From NCBI GenBank assembly GCA_963674475.2, contig CAXXFQ010000019.1:620001-684000 (forward strand): 64,000 nt of DNA, written 5' to 3'. A program made the translations under genes and the position numbers. Of this stretch, positions 1-9,158 are shown piece by piece. Positions within the stretch are counted from its first letter, which is position 1. Every line of letters starts with the position of its first letter. This DNA is from CAXXFQ01 sp963674475 (GTDB taxonomy: Bacteria > Planctomycetota > Planctomycetia > Pirellulales > Thermoguttaceae). The notes beneath the pieces are model-generated. The model worked only from the letters and a program-made list of their open reading frames with translations. It was not told the origin of the DNA and ran no database searches.

Positions 1-1
1 G

Positions 2-280
2 ATCGAAGCGGGGCTGGATAAGGCCGAATTGGTCCTCAATGCCAAGTTGATATGTCCTTTGGGGGGAAAGTACGTCTGTCAAAAGGGGGCCGATGGCGTG
101 TTGCGCTGGACTTCGACCGCGTTTGAGGAAGCACGGAAAGACGCGTCGGGCAAGGAGACCGTGCCGAAAGACCACCTTGCGCCGCCGTTGAATTGGTTCC
201 GCGGGCTCGATATGGACGCGACGATGAACCCGCGGGATTTCTCGGCCCATGTCGAACTGTTGATGAAGCCGCTCAAGTAG
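2..280 (+). CDS. C-terminal part of an unrecognised protein, cut by the window edge
   Basis: The reading frame is open from base 2, so the start lies outside the window; only the last 92 residues are seen. The visible part holds a CPLGGKY motif followed by a stretch rich in charged residues and ends in ELLMKPLK. I do not recognise a family. In planctomycetes such tails occur in large secreted proteins of unknown function, but that is only a resemblance. The frame is real rather than a shadow by its codon pattern (G/C third bases, no competing open frame of similar quality). Function unknown. Confidence 0.5.
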   Translation: MEAGLDKAELVLNAKLICPLGGKYVCQKGADGVLRWTSTAFEEARKDASGKETVPKDHLAPPLNWFRGLDMDATMNPRDFSAHVELLMKPLK

Positions 281-861
281 AAGCGGACCGAGAAAAGATC
301 TGGGGCCGTTGACGAGCGGAAATCCGATGCGCTTTCGGTTCGTACGCGTTTTTTGCTTTTTTCTTTGACAAAAAAAGCCGGGTTGTCATTTGGTCGTTTT
401 TCTTTTTTTCATTCGGAGATCGACGAGGCGACTTTTTCCCTTTTTGATTTTTGTTTTACCTTTTGGTTTCGGCGTTGACGATCATCGCTCCTGGAGCCAT
501 ACTAGAGTTCTTTTCCCCTTCGAGAGAAAGCCGCCTGTCTTGGTCGACTCTCGCTTCGCTTTCACGCCGTTTGCCCAAGAGATCGATTTTTCTTTCGGGG
601 TTGCTTTTTAGTGAAACGATTTGGTCGGGAGACGGTGCTTTCTTGATGGAATGAGCGAATAGGTGGAACCAGGAGCAGATTTGATTTTCGACGTGGACTC
701 GTCGGCTTATTGAGCCTCGTCTAAGTAGTGACCCGAGGGCTTCTAGCGGGAGGCCCGGAATTTCCAGGGGTTTCCTGAAATCATGGGGCCACTGCTTTTG
801 CGACTATCGATAAACGACGGGACGCGAATAACGGATGGAATACATAAGGAGAGGTAGGCAT
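281..861. other. Gene-free spacer
   Basis: No convincing coding frame, tRNA or strong hairpin. The stretch is rich in T runs (about 350-460 and 590-620), and short open frames here have no family resemblance. The promoter of the following SET-domain gene must lie within it, but I cannot place it with confidence. Confidence 0.4.
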
Positions 862-1320
862 TTGAGTACGGAAAAACATGACGAGATGGCGGATTTCCCT
901 TGGTTGATTCGAGTCGGCTCTTCTTCGATCGGGACCGGGGTTTTCGCGACCGAGGAATTCTCTCCGGAAGAAATCGTCGGAGAAATCGATGGACATTTTA
1001 TCGAAGACGCGAATTACGGGTCGGATTATTGCATCCACCTGGAAGGGGACTATTCGTTGGAGCCGGCCGCTCCGTTTTGCTATTTGAATCATTGTTGTCA
1101 GCCGAATTGTGTTTTGGCTTTCTGTTGGGAAGAGGGTGAGGAAAAACCGACTGTCTGGGTCGAGGCGATCCGGCCGATTCAACCCGAAGACGAGCTGACG
1201 ATCGATTACGCTTGGCCGGCCGAGATGGCGATTCGCTGTGAATGCGGAAGTCCGGAATGTCGTGGTTGGGTCGTTGCCGAAGAGTCGCTCCACGAGGTTG
1301 ACCAGACCGAATCGGCTTAG
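862..1320 (+). CDS. SET-domain protein (lysine methyltransferase family)
   Basis: A compact SET domain fills the protein. Visible landmarks are the N-terminal strand GTGVFATEEF, the NHCCQPNC motif (usual form NHSCxPN), the catalytic tyrosine in ELTIDYAW, and a post-SET-like cysteine cluster CECGSPEC that would bind zinc with the cysteine of the NHCC motif. SET proteins transfer a methyl group from S-adenosylmethionine to protein lysines; the bacterial substrates are mostly unknown. I place the start at TTG 862 because AAGGAG at 846-851 sits 10 bases upstream; an ATG at 835 would add nine residues. A terminator follows, so the gene is probably monocistronic. The family call is firm, the substrate unknown. 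Confidence 0.85.
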   Translation: MSTEKHDEMADFPWLIRVGSSSIGTGVFATEEFSPEEIVGEIDGHFIEDANYGSDYCIHLEGDYSLEPAAPFCYLNHCCQPNCVLAFCWEEGEEKPTVWVEAIRPIQPEDELTIDYAWPAEMAIRCECGSPECRGWVVAEESLHEVDQTESA

Positions 1321-1342
1321 AACGAACCGGTGCCCTGCGGAT

Positions 1343-1376
1343 GGGGTCTTTTCTTTGAGTAAGACCCCTGTTTTTT
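1343..1376 (+). terminator. Rho-independent terminator after the SET gene
   Basis: GGGGTCTT at 1343-1350 pairs with AAGACCCC at 1361-1368 around a 10-base loop, followed by TGTTTTTT. It begins 23 bases after the SET stop codon. Confidence 0.8.
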
Positions 1377-1718
1377 CTTCGCTGGGAGGACGCCAAGGAG
1401 TTTGGCGTGTCGCCGGGGTCACTTGAGCGGCCGTTTTGGCTCGGCGTGGTTTGCCGGGTAACGGGCCGTTGAGAAGAAGGTCCCTCTTGAGAGGTATTTT
1501 TGAGCCGCCGGGCGTTGACAGGTTTCTCGCGGAGGGATATCCTAAGTAGTTTGTCCACTTTCTGCTTTGTGCGACAAAAGATGTCCTGATCCGTTCTCGC
1601 TCAGGTGTCGGCGCCTTCGTCGGTCGGAAGATTTTCTTCGGGTTTTCACATGTTCGAAGAGAGCGGAAAGGATTTGGCTCTTTTGAGACACGCAATATAC
1701 CTTAATAGGTAGCTATCA
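1377..1718. other. Spacer upstream of cimA
   Basis: No gene supported. The sequence directly before the cimA ATG is AT-rich (about 1685-1715), consistent with a promoter/leader, and no strong Shine-Dalgarno is present before ATG 1719. Confidence 0.4.
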
Positions 1719-3308
1719 ATGACGCGTCGCATCAAAATCTATGACACGACCCTTCGCGACGGTTCGCAGGCCGAAGGGATCAGTTTCTCGCTGCAAGACA
1801 AGCTTCAGCACGCCCGTCGGCTCGACGATTTGGGGTTCGATTATGTTGAAGGCGGGTATCCCGGCTCGAACGAGAAGGATTTTCAATTCTTTCAGGATAT
1901 CGCCAAGGCCGATTTGAAGCACGCCAAAATCGCCGCGTTCGGGATGACCCGACGCAAGGGGATCGCCGCCGAAGAAGATCGGGGGCTTCGAACCCTTTTA
2001 GAATCGAAGGCGCCGGTTATCACGCTGGTGGGCAAGTCGTCGGCGTTCCAGGTCGAAGAGGTCATCCGAGCCGATCTGGATGAAAATTTAACCATGATCG
2101 CCGACAGCGTGCGGTTGATGGTCGACGCCGGACGGGAAGTTATCTTCGACGCCGAGCATTTTTACGACGGTTACAAGGACAACGCGGCGTATGCCTTGAA
2201 AACGATCCAAGCGGCCGTGGAAGCCGGGGCGACGACCGTTGCCCTTTGCGATACCAACGGCGGGAGTATGGTCGACGAGGTGGCCCGGATTACCAAGGAG
2301 GTGGTCGATAAACTTGGCCCCGAGGTGGCCGTCGGAATCCATTGCCACAACGATTGCGAACTGGCGGTGGCGAGCGCTCTGGCGGCGGTCCGCGCGGGAG
2401 CCGGCCATGTCCAGGGAACGATCAACGGGTTCGGCGAACGGTGTGGCAATACGGATTTGATTTCGGTTATCGCCAATCTGGGGACGAAATTTGAGGGGTG
2501 CGAGGTGCTTTTGCCGGAAAGTATTCCGCGTCTGACCGAGCTGTCCCGATTCGTTTACGAGACGGCGAACGTTAATTTTCGACTGAATCAGCCGTTTGTC
2601 GGCAAAAGCGCGTTTGCCCATAAAGGGGGGATGCACGTCAGCGCGATCGCGCGGAACGTTTCCAGCTACGAGCATATCGATCCGAGCACGGTGGGCAACG
2701 AGCGGCGAATCTTGGTCAGCGAGCTTTCAGGCCGGTCGAATATCGTCGCGATGACCAATAAGTTCGGACATAAGCTCGATGCGAAGCTGATGGACAAGAT
2801 CCTCACACGGGTCGTCTCGATGGAGAGTGCCGGTTACCAGTTTGAAGCGGCCGAAGGGTCGTTCAATCTGTTGGTCAAAAAGAGTGCCGGCGAGTTTCAC
2901 CCGCATTTCGAGCGGCTGAAGAGTCACGTTACGGTTGAGATGGACGAAGACGGCAAGGCGACGACCGAAGCGACGGTCAAGATTCGTATCGGGGACAAGA
3001 TCCGTCACGAGGTGGCCGAAGGGGACGGTCCGGTCAACGCTCTGGACGCGGCGATGCGAAAAGCGCTCAACGGTCATTTTCCTGCCTTGTACAAGACCCA
3101 TTTGGTCGATTACAAGGTGCGGGTGATCAACTCGGAAGCGGCGACCGCCGCGGGCGTTCGGGTGGTGATCGAAAGTCAGGACGAAAACGACGTCTGGGGC
3201 ACGGTTGGGGTGAGCGAGAATATCATCGAGGCCAGTTGGCAAGCGTTGGTCGACAGTTTCGAGTATAAGTTGCATAAAGACGAAGACGCCCATGCGGCCG
3301 AAGTGTAA
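1719..3308 (+). CDS. cimA: Citramalate synthase
   Basis: A 529-residue enzyme of the LeuA/CimA/homocitrate synthase family, condensing pyruvate with acetyl-CoA to (R)-citramalate, the first step of the threonine-independent route to isoleucine. The TIM barrel opens with DTTLRDGSQAEGISFS; the metal-binding GIHCHNDCELAVA and the NGFGERCGN motif lie near residues 205-250. The C-terminal part (from about residue 400) is the LeuA-type allosteric dimer domain, where isoleucine feedback is expected. The motif DGSQAEGISFS and the length match the citramalate synthase subgroup rather than 2-isopropylmalate synthase. valS follows 109 bases downstream on the same strand, which may be co-transcribed: branched-chain amino acid synthesis next to its tRNA charging enzyme. 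Confidence 0.93.
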   Translation: MTRRIKIYDTTLRDGSQAEGISFSLQDKLQHARRLDDLGFDYVEGGYPGSNEKDFQFFQDIAKADLKHAKIAAFGMTRRKGIAAEEDRGLRTLLESKAPVITLVGKSSAFQVEEVIRADLDENLTMIADSVRLMVDAGREVIFDAEHFYDGYKDNAAYALKTIQAAVEAGATTVALCDTNGGSMVDEVARITKEVVDKLGPEVAVGIHCHNDCELAVASALAAVRAGAGHVQGTINGFGERCGNTDLISVIANLGTKFEGCEVLLPESIPRLTELSRFVYETANVNFRLNQPFVGKSAFAHKGGMHVSAIARNVSSYEHIDPSTVGNERRILVSELSGRSNIVAMTNKFGHKLDAKLMDKILTRVVSMESAGYQFEAAEGSFNLLVKKSAGEFHPHFERLKSHVTVEMDEDGKATTEATVKIRIGDKIRHEVAEGDGPVNALDAAMRKALNGHFPALYKTHLVDYKVRVINSEAATAAGVRVVIESQDENDVWGTVGVSENIIEASWQALVDSFEYKLHKDEDAHAAEV

Positions 3309-3417
3309 TATCGAAAAATTCTTTCCGGTACCGATGCCGACGACTTCTTGAAGTGCAGGCTTTCCGTTTTGTGCTGGTACACCAATAAAAAACACCAATT
3401 AGTAAAAACGAATAGAC

Positions 3418-6400
3418 ATGAACCGCGAACTGCCGAAGCAATACGATCATGCGACCGCGCAAAAGCGTTGGTACGCCTTCTGGGAAGAAAAAGGGTTTTT
3501 TCATAGCGAACCGGATGAAAATAAACGTCCGTTCACGATCGTCATTCCGCCGCCGAATGTGACCGGCGCGTTGCATCTGGGACACGCGCTGAACAACACG
3601 CTTCAGGATATTTTGGTTCGACATCGTCGGATGCAAGGGTTCGAGGCCCTTTGGGTGCCGGGGACCGACCATGCGGGGATCGCGACGCAAGCGGTCGTCG
3701 AACGGCGCTTGTTCGAAGAGGAAAATCTGACGCGTCATGACATTGGACGTGATGAGTTGGTCGAGCGGATCTGGAGCTGGAAAGCCGCTTACGAGCAGCG
3801 GATTCTCGGTCAGCTCAAGGAGATGGGGTGCAGTTGCGATTGGCAACGGACCCGGTTCACGCTCGATCCGGTCTGCGCGCGGGCGGTGCGTCATACGTTT
3901 TTCCATATGTTCAAGGACAAGCTCGTCTTTCGCGGAAAGCGGCTGGTCAATTGGGATACGATGCTTCAGACGGCCGTTAGCGACGACGAAGTGTTCCATG
4001 AGACGGTGCCGGGCCACTTTTGGTATTTCCATTATCCGGTGATCGATCCGAAGCCGGGCGAGCCGACCGAGGTAACCATTGCGACGACGCGGCCCGAGAC
4101 GATGTTGGGCGATACGGCCGTCGCGGTGCACCCGGATCCGGCCGGCGCGTTGGACAAGGTCGAAAAGGACTTGAAAGAGCGTCTGGCCGCCGCGTCGGAG
4201 AAGCAGAAGCCGGAAATTCAAGCCCAGCTGGACGACTTGGCCGAGCGTCGGAAGACCCATTTGCCGCGGCTGGTGCAGTTGCGCGACATGGCGGCCGATG
4301 GGCGAAAGCTTTTGTTGCCGCTTATGAATCGGGAGATCCCGCTGATCGCCGACGAGTGGGCCAAACCGGAGATGGGGACCGGCTGCGTGAAGATCACCCC
4401 GGCCCACGACCCGAACGACTACGAGGTCGGATTGCGGCAGTCGCTGCCGATGATCAGTATCTTGAACCTCGACGGGACCCTCAACGAAAAGGCCGGGTTG
4501 TACGCGGGCAAAACGATCGCCGAGGCGCGCGACGCGGTGGTTGCCGATCTGGAAAAAGAGGCGCTCTTGGTCGAAGTCGAGGATCGGGAGATCGAGCTGG
4601 CTCACAGCGACCGGTCGAAGGCGCCGATTGAACCGCTGTTGACCGACCAATGGTTTGTCAAGATGGACGATCTGGCTCAGACGGCGATGGACGCGGTCAG
4701 CGACGGGCGGGTCCGAATTACGCCGAACCGCTACGCCAAGGGATACCACGATTGGCTCAGCGAAAAACGGGACTGGCCGATCAGCCGTCAGTTGTGGTGG
4801 GGCCATCAGATTCCGATTTGGTTCTGCAAAACGGCCACCGAAGAAGACCTCAAAAAGGCGTTTGCCGGACGCGATGACGTTTTCTGGTATCGGGACGAAG
4901 CATATGGCCAATGGCTCATTTGTGCCCAGGAAGAGGACCTGGCCGAGGATGCCGTCCCGGGACACCAGCTCACGCGTGAAGAGGACGTTTTGGATACCTG
5001 GTTCAGTTCGGCGATTTGGCCCCATTCGACCCTCGGCTGGCCCGAATCGACCGAGGAGTTGAAGTACTATTACCCGACCAGTGTCCTGATTACCAGTCGC
5101 GACATCATTACCCTTTGGGTCGCCCGGATGGTCCTGGCCGGACTGTTCAACGTCGGCGAGATTCCGTTTCACGACGTTTATATCCACCCGAAAATCCTCG
5201 ACGGGTTCGGCGAGGGGATGTCGAAATCGAAGGGGAACGGGGTTGATCCGCTGGACGTCATGGAAAAATTCGGCGCCGACTCGTTGCGATTCGGCATCGC
5301 CTACCTGACGACCGAGACGCAAGATATCCGGATGCCGGTTGAGTTCGAGTGTCCGCATTGCCAAAAGCTGATCGAGCAAACGAAGAAGAACCGGATATTG
5401 CCGCGGGTCAAATGTCCGTTCTGTGCCGGCGAGTTCTCGACCCAGTGGGCTGAAAATCCGGAAGACAAGGCGCTGCCACGCGGGGCGGTTGTTTCGGATC
5501 GCTTCGAGTTGGCGCGGAACTTCTGCAACAAGCTCTGGAACGCGTCGCGGTTCGCGATGATGAATCTCGAAGAGTACTCGTCGCGGCCGATCGCCGACGA
5601 GGAGCTTTTGGTCGAAGATCGTTGGATTTTGAGCCGTTTGGCGACCGTGACCGACGAGGTGACCGAGGCGCTGGACCAGTTCAAATACGCCGACGCGGCC
5701 CGGGCCCTTTATGGATTCGCTTGGGACGAGTTCTGTAGTTTCTTCGTCGAGATGGTCAAGGGCCGATTGCAGGATGAAGCGACACGCGACGTGGCCGGTC
5801 AGGTTCTGGCCTACACGCTCGATACCCTTTTGCGATTGTTGCACCCGATGATCCCGTTCCTGACCGAAGAGGTCTGGCAGCTTTTGGGCGAACTGGCGCC
5901 CGAGCGGGGAATTGACTCACCCGAACCGGCGGCCGAGTCGGTCATGATCGCCCCGTGGCCGGAAGTGGACTCGAAGTGGGCCGACGCGAAAATCGAAGCG
6001 CAGTTTGCCCGATTCCAGGAGGTACTTCGTGGCGTCCGTGAAATTCGGGCCCGTCAAGGGGTGCCGCCGAAGAAGGCGATCGAGTTCATGGTCCGATGTG
6101 ATGCGGAAGAGGCCGCACTGCTTGAACCGATGAAGCCGTACTTCGAATCGATGGCCGCGGCCCATGCGGTCGGATTTGGCCCTGAGGTCGCCCCCCCTGC
6201 CCTGGCGGCGAATGTCGCTTTGCCGGGCGCGGAAATCTTTGTCGACTTGGCCGATTTGATCGATGTCGAAGCCGAGATTAAAAAGAAGCAAGAGGAGCTC
6301 GACAAAATCGAAGGGTTCATTCTCGGTAAGAAGAAGAAGCTCGAAAACGAAAACTTCGTTTCTCGTGCTCCGGCCGTCGTTGTTGAAAAAGAACGCGAAG

Positions 6401-6471
6401 GGCTGGTTGAGTTGGAAGAGAAACGCGACGCAACGGCGCTGGCTCTGGAACAGCTAAAAAAACAGGCGTAG
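3418..6471 (+). CDS. valS: Valyl-tRNA synthetase with an extra zinc-ribbon insertion
   Basis: A 1017-residue class Ia synthetase that charges tRNA-Val. The ATP-binding HLGH sits in PPPNVTGALHLGH (residues about 40-56), the KMSKS loop reads GMSKSKGNG near residue 600, the CP1 editing domain lies between, and the C-terminus has the anticodon-binding helical domain and a coiled-coil tRNA arm (E/K-rich, residues about 945-1017). Unusual is a CPHC...CPFC insertion at about residues 644-665, just after TQDIRMPVEF and before the conserved helix RNFCNKLWNASRF; it looks like a structural zinc ribbon absent from the E. coli enzyme. Start is ATG 3418. A strong hairpin ends the transcript. Confidence 0.97.
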   Translation: MNRELPKQYDHATAQKRWYAFWEEKGFFHSEPDENKRPFTIVIPPPNVTGALHLGHALNNTLQDILVRHRRMQGFEALWVPGTDHAGIATQAVVERRLFEEENLTRHDIGRDELVERIWSWKAAYEQRILGQLKEMGCSCDWQRTRFTLDPVCARAVRHTFFHMFKDKLVFRGKRLVNWDTMLQTAVSDDEVFHETVPGHFWYFHYPVIDPKPGEPTEVTIATTRPETMLGDTAVAVHPDPAGALDKVEKDLKERLAAASEKQKPEIQAQLDDLAERRKTHLPRLVQLRDMAADGRKLLLPLMNREIPLIADEWAKPEMGTGCVKITPAHDPNDYEVGLRQSLPMISILNLDGTLNEKAGLYAGKTIAEARDAVVADLEKEALLVEVEDREIELAHSDRSKAPIEPLLTDQWFVKMDDLAQTAMDAVSDGRVRITPNRYAKGYHDWLSEKRDWPISRQLWWGHQIPIWFCKTATEEDLKKAFAGRDDVFWYRDEAYGQWLICAQEEDLAEDAVPGHQLTREEDVLDTWFSSAIWPHSTLGWPESTEELKYYYPTSVLITSRDIITLWVARMVLAGLFNVGEIPFHDVYIHPKILDGFGEGMSKSKGNGVDPLDVMEKFGADSLRFGIAYLTTETQDIRMPVEFECPHCQKLIEQTKKNRILPRVKCPFCAGEFSTQWAENPEDKALPRGAVVSDRFELARNFCNKLWNASRFAMMNLEEYSSRPIADEELLVEDRWILSRLATVTDEVTEALDQFKYADAARALYGFAWDEFCSFFVEMVKGRLQDEATRDVAGQVLAYTLDTLLRLLHPMIPFLTEEVWQLLGELAPERGIDSPEPAAESVMIAPWPEVDSKWADAKIEAQFARFQEVLRGVREIRARQGVPPKKAIEFMVRCDAEEAALLEPMKPYFESMAAAHAVGFGPEVAPPALAANVALPGAEIFVDLADLIDVEAEIKKKQEELDKIEGFILGKKKKLENENFVSRAPAVVVEKEREGLVELEEKRDATALALEQLKKQA

Positions 6472-6497
6472 CGTTATTCTTTTGTGAGACAAAAAAA

Positions 6498-6536
6498 CGG
6501 GGAGTGCCGTATCAAAGCGTACGGCCTCCCCGCTTT
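6498..6536. terminator. Strong bidirectional hairpin after valS
   Basis: CGGGGAG and TGCCGTA (6498-6511) pair with TACGGC and CTCCCCG (6520-6532), with A7 before and TTTT after. It begins 26 bases after the valS stop and can terminate the valS transcript; the A run allows it to work on the other strand too, for the converging STAS gene. Confidence 0.85.
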
Positions 6537-6574
6537 TGAAATGCGACGAGACGCCTCTCTCTTTTGGAAGCCGC

Positions 6575-6657
6575 CTAGCAGTCTGTTGAAAACAGGTTGC
6601 TAGAGGAAACAGGACGTTTCCCACATAGACGGCGATTTGAAAAATCGCTTGTCTATG
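6575..6657. other. Two further stem-loops in the valS/STAS convergent spacer
   Basis: CTAGCAgtCTGTT (6575-6587) is an inverted match of AACAGgtTGCTAG (6591-6603), and CATAGAC..CGATTT (6624-6638) pairs with AAATCG..GTCTATG (6642-6657). The segment TATGCG-GGCTTGCGGCCACTT that begins at 6654 recurs at 17838-17858, so part of this may be a dispersed repeat or the scar of an insertion element. No gene is present between 6540 and 6730. Confidence 0.45.
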
Positions 6658-6730
6658 CGAGGCTTGCGGCCACTTGTTGCCGCAAAAGCCGAGGTTAAAA
6701 AAGGCCCGGATGGCTTTTTTTAACGGACTT

Positions 6731-7114
6731 TTAGTGTCCGGCCCCGACTGGAACGGGCTCTTTGAGCCATTCCCATGCCTCGCCGATTTCGTCAGGCTCG
6801 AAATAAAGCACTTTGGTTTTGGGGAAGAGCATTTTTCCAAGCTTGGTCCACCACTTGTGCCAAGACGGGTCGCCCACGATCGCACATCGCTCGATTTGGC
6901 GGATGTGCTTCACGTCGAATTTCATTTCGTCCCAAATCGCTCGAAGCTGATAGCCTTCCATATTGGTCAGTTCGATGCAGCAACGAATACTGCCGTGCTC
7001 TTTGATCAGTTTTTCGAATTGGGGAACGAACCCTTCGTAATCGGCGTGGAGCAATTTGCCGTCCACCTTCAGACCGATACATCTGCCTCCCGACTCTTCA
7101 TGAATCTCGAACAT
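6731..7114 (-). CDS. STAS/SEC14-type SpoIIAA-like protein
   Basis: A 127-residue cytosolic protein matching the SpoIIAA-like (DUF3478) STAS/SEC14 family. It begins with MFEIHEESGG, carries the short strand-helix pattern of the fold (GLKVDGKLLHADYEGFVP), the ELTNMEGY segment, and the family-typical tail FPKTKVLYFEPDEIGEAWEW. Such proteins are thought to bind small hydrophobic ligands or act as anti-sigma-antagonist-like modules; the actual role is not known. It is a single-gene unit converging on valS, with gene-poor DNA upstream. Confidence 0.85.
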   Translation of the reverse strand: MFEIHEESGGRCIGLKVDGKLLHADYEGFVPQFEKLIKEHGSIRCCIELTNMEGYQLRAIWDEMKFDVKHIRQIERCAIVGDPSWHKWWTKLGKMLFPKTKVLYFEPDEIGEAWEWLKEPVPVGAGH

Positions 7115-7356
7115 AATCGAACACCCTTTTTTAGAGAAAGGTAAATGAAGATTAAATTGGTTTATCTTCCCTTGATTGGGGGGCGATATATGGTCCCCCC
7201 TTTTTTCCTAAAACCGATTTTTCTTAACCGTTCTCCAATAATGTTAGCTTTTTTTCGCCGAGGGAGATTTTCTTGGAAGAATTGGCGAACCAGAGCCTTG
7301 AAAGAGTGGCGAAAGGGGGTGGATTGGTGAACCGGACCCGTAGGGTAACGAAAAAA

Positions 7357-7385
7357 GCCGCACCCCTCTAGGCAAAGGGTGCGGC
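7357..7385 (-). terminator. Rho-independent terminator on the minus strand
   Basis: GCCGCACCC (7357-7365) pairs with GGGTGCGGC (7377-7385); on the minus strand the stem is followed by TTTTTTCG. It lies about 80 bases 3' of the PEP-CTERM-like tail, suggesting it once ended that gene. A second small stem (TTCAGCC/GGCTGAA) is at 7394-7416. Confidence 0.75.
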
Positions 7386-7462
7386 TTACGAAATTCAGCC
7401 TTCCCAGGGGGCTGAAATTGAGGCAGCTCAAAAAAACTCAACCGAAATAATTCTTATTTTTA

Positions 7463-7579
7463 TTATTTTCGGAAGGTGGCTACGCCACCGATAGTCAAAA
7501 GTAAGCTAAACAGCAGTGTCATTGTCGACGCTTCCTGTACCGGAGAGGTGGGGGAAAGCGGGAACAGTTCAAGGCTTTC
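7463..7579 (-). pseudogene. Possible PEP-CTERM-type C-terminal anchor fragment
   Basis: Read on the minus strand, the last 38 codons before the TAA at 7463-7465 encode a proline-rich stretch, then VQEAST, a hydrophobic helix (MTLLFSLLLTIGGVATF) and a short basic end, RK. This is the architecture of PEP-CTERM exosortase sorting tails (P-E-P-like motif, transmembrane helix, basic end), although the PEP triplet itself is degenerate (VQEAS). An in-frame TAA at 7580-7582 closes the frame upstream and no body of the protein is found, so I read it as the leftover 3' end of a lost secreted protein, still with its terminator. Too short to be certain. Confidence 0.4.
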
Positions 7580-7892
7580 TTAACCGCTGAGTGCCGTGTT
7601 TTACATTTGTATCATTGCCGTCGGATCGGCAAGGGTTTCGGCTTGAGATAAAGTCGTTAATCCGATCCAAGGCAGGTAAAATACAAGAAAAAGTTACTTT
7701 TGCATGCTGCTTAATCTATCGGGCGATAGAAGGTGAAGGAGTGAATAAACAAATCAGATTGACTCTCATCTTAAATAAGTCTAGCTAAATTACCAGTAGA
7801 AATAGTGGGGATTCTTGAAAAATACCCAAATTTTTTAAAATATTTCCTGCTAAAGAGGGGTTTTTGGTAAAGTAATTAGGTGAACGGACAAT
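7580..7892. other. AT-rich spacer, no gene seen
   Basis: Lower GC than the surroundings, no convincing frame on either strand. It may hold the decayed 5' part of the PEP-CTERM-like gene. A small palindrome CTATCGGGCGATAG lies near 7717. Confidence 0.35.
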
Positions 7893-9014
7893 TTAATCGA
7901 GAAAATCGGCGTAGGGAACGCGGAGGAGCCAGTGTTTTTTGCCGTTCTCGCACGCGATGAGGAGTTCTTGATTTTGGTCGTCGCGGAGGCTGTGGGGATA
8001 GCAGATCTGGGTGCTATTTCTTTTGCTTTCGGCCAAGCGAACCTTCTTTTTCCAGGTCTTGCAGCCGTCGTCGCTGACCCAAAGTTCGAGTCGGTTGCGA
8101 TACCGCTGGTCGGTGTTGAAAATCAGCACGACCCGGCCTTCGACGATCGAGAAATCGATTTTGCTTTGCGGGTTGGGCAGGTCGCTTAAGACCGTTTCGG
8201 ACCACGTTCGGCCGCCGTCGCGACTTTCACTTCGTGCCAAACGTTGGCAACAGCGTCCCAGCATGATCAGGTGATTCGGCGCCACCTCGACGATGTTCGG
8301 CTCCCAGACCCAGTGGTCGGGCGTTCGGACGTATCCGTGGATCGAAAAGGTTTTGCCTTGGTCGGACGAGATCAGGACTCCGGAGGCCCCTTTGATTTGG
8401 GGCTTGAACGGCGGGTTTGGTTCGCCCTCGGTTTTCCAGCCCCATCGGCCCATCGCCTCGATCCAATAGACCGGGAAGACCCAGTCGCCGCTTTCCAGGA
8501 CGATCCCTTTTCGGACCGAGACGTTTTTCCCGTTGCCGGGGATCGTGGCCGGTTCGGACCAAGTTTTTCCGTTGTCGCCGGTCGTGGTCATGAACGACTG
8601 GATTTCGGCATAGTACGTGGCAGGATGAAACGTATGGATGAAAGCGATCGGTTTTTCGCCGCCGGTGAAGATCTCGGTTCCCCAGACAGGTCGGTGCGGA
8701 TGTTCGAAGAGAGTTTCCGGCTTCGACCAACTCTGGCCGTTGTCGCTGCTGCGGGTGATCATGACGAGGTTGTCCGGAGCCGGTTCTTTCGGGCCGCCGG
8801 TGTAGTGGAGGCAGGTCAGATCGCCGTCAGGCATCCGGGCCAACACCGGCTCGCGAGCGTAACCCATTTCCGGTTTGAAGTCATAGATCAACGTCGGCTT
8901 GTAATGGAAAACCACGCCGCCGTCCTCGAAGGTTTTTTCTTGCGTTTGTTCTTGACCGAAGGTGATCGACGAAAGCAAAAGAAACGCAAGGAGAGAAACG
9001 CATCGTAATCGCAT
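7893..9014 (-). CDS. Secreted Asp-box (BNR) sialidase-like protein
   Basis: A 373-residue protein with an N-terminal signal peptide (MRLRCVSLLAFLLLSSITFG) and a six-bladed propeller of the exo-alpha-sialidase superfamily. Five Asp-box motifs of the SxDxGxxW type are visible: SSDNGQSW, TGDNGKTW, SSDQGKTF, SRDGGRTW and SDDGCKTW. An arginine triad candidate includes the REPVLARMPDG segment. Substrate is probably a host or environmental glycan, but many planctomycete members are not true sialidases, so the sugar is uncertain. The ATG at 9014 has GGAG eight bases upstream. It lies next to the kinase gene on the same strand with 144 bases between. Confidence 0.85.
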   Translation of the reverse strand: MRLRCVSLLAFLLLSSITFGQEQTQEKTFEDGGVVFHYKPTLIYDFKPEMGYAREPVLARMPDGDLTCLHYTGGPKEPAPDNLVMITRSSDNGQSWSKPETLFEHPHRPVWGTEIFTGGEKPIAFIHTFHPATYYAEIQSFMTTTGDNGKTWSEPATIPGNGKNVSVRKGIVLESGDWVFPVYWIEAMGRWGWKTEGEPNPPFKPQIKGASGVLISSDQGKTFSIHGYVRTPDHWVWEPNIVEVAPNHLIMLGRCCQRLARSESRDGGRTWSETVLSDLPNPQSKIDFSIVEGRVVLIFNTDQRYRNRLELWVSDDGCKTWKKKVRLAESKRNSTQICYPHSLRDDQNQELLIACENGKKHWLLRVPYADFLD

Positions 9015-9158
9015 GATTTTCTCCGTGAATGGTGGGAGGGGACTGAAGTGGAATGACGAGGAAGGTTTTCAGCGGGAATGATGCCCATTGGGCATTCGAG
9101 ATGGAAACCTCATTCTAGCGAGCCGGAGTTGCTCGAGCAAGTTTTGGGGCGCCTTTGA

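Noticed and set aside
3223..5844. Long minus-strand frame opposite valS
   Set aside because: No family resemblance, and valS with all motifs occupies the other strand.
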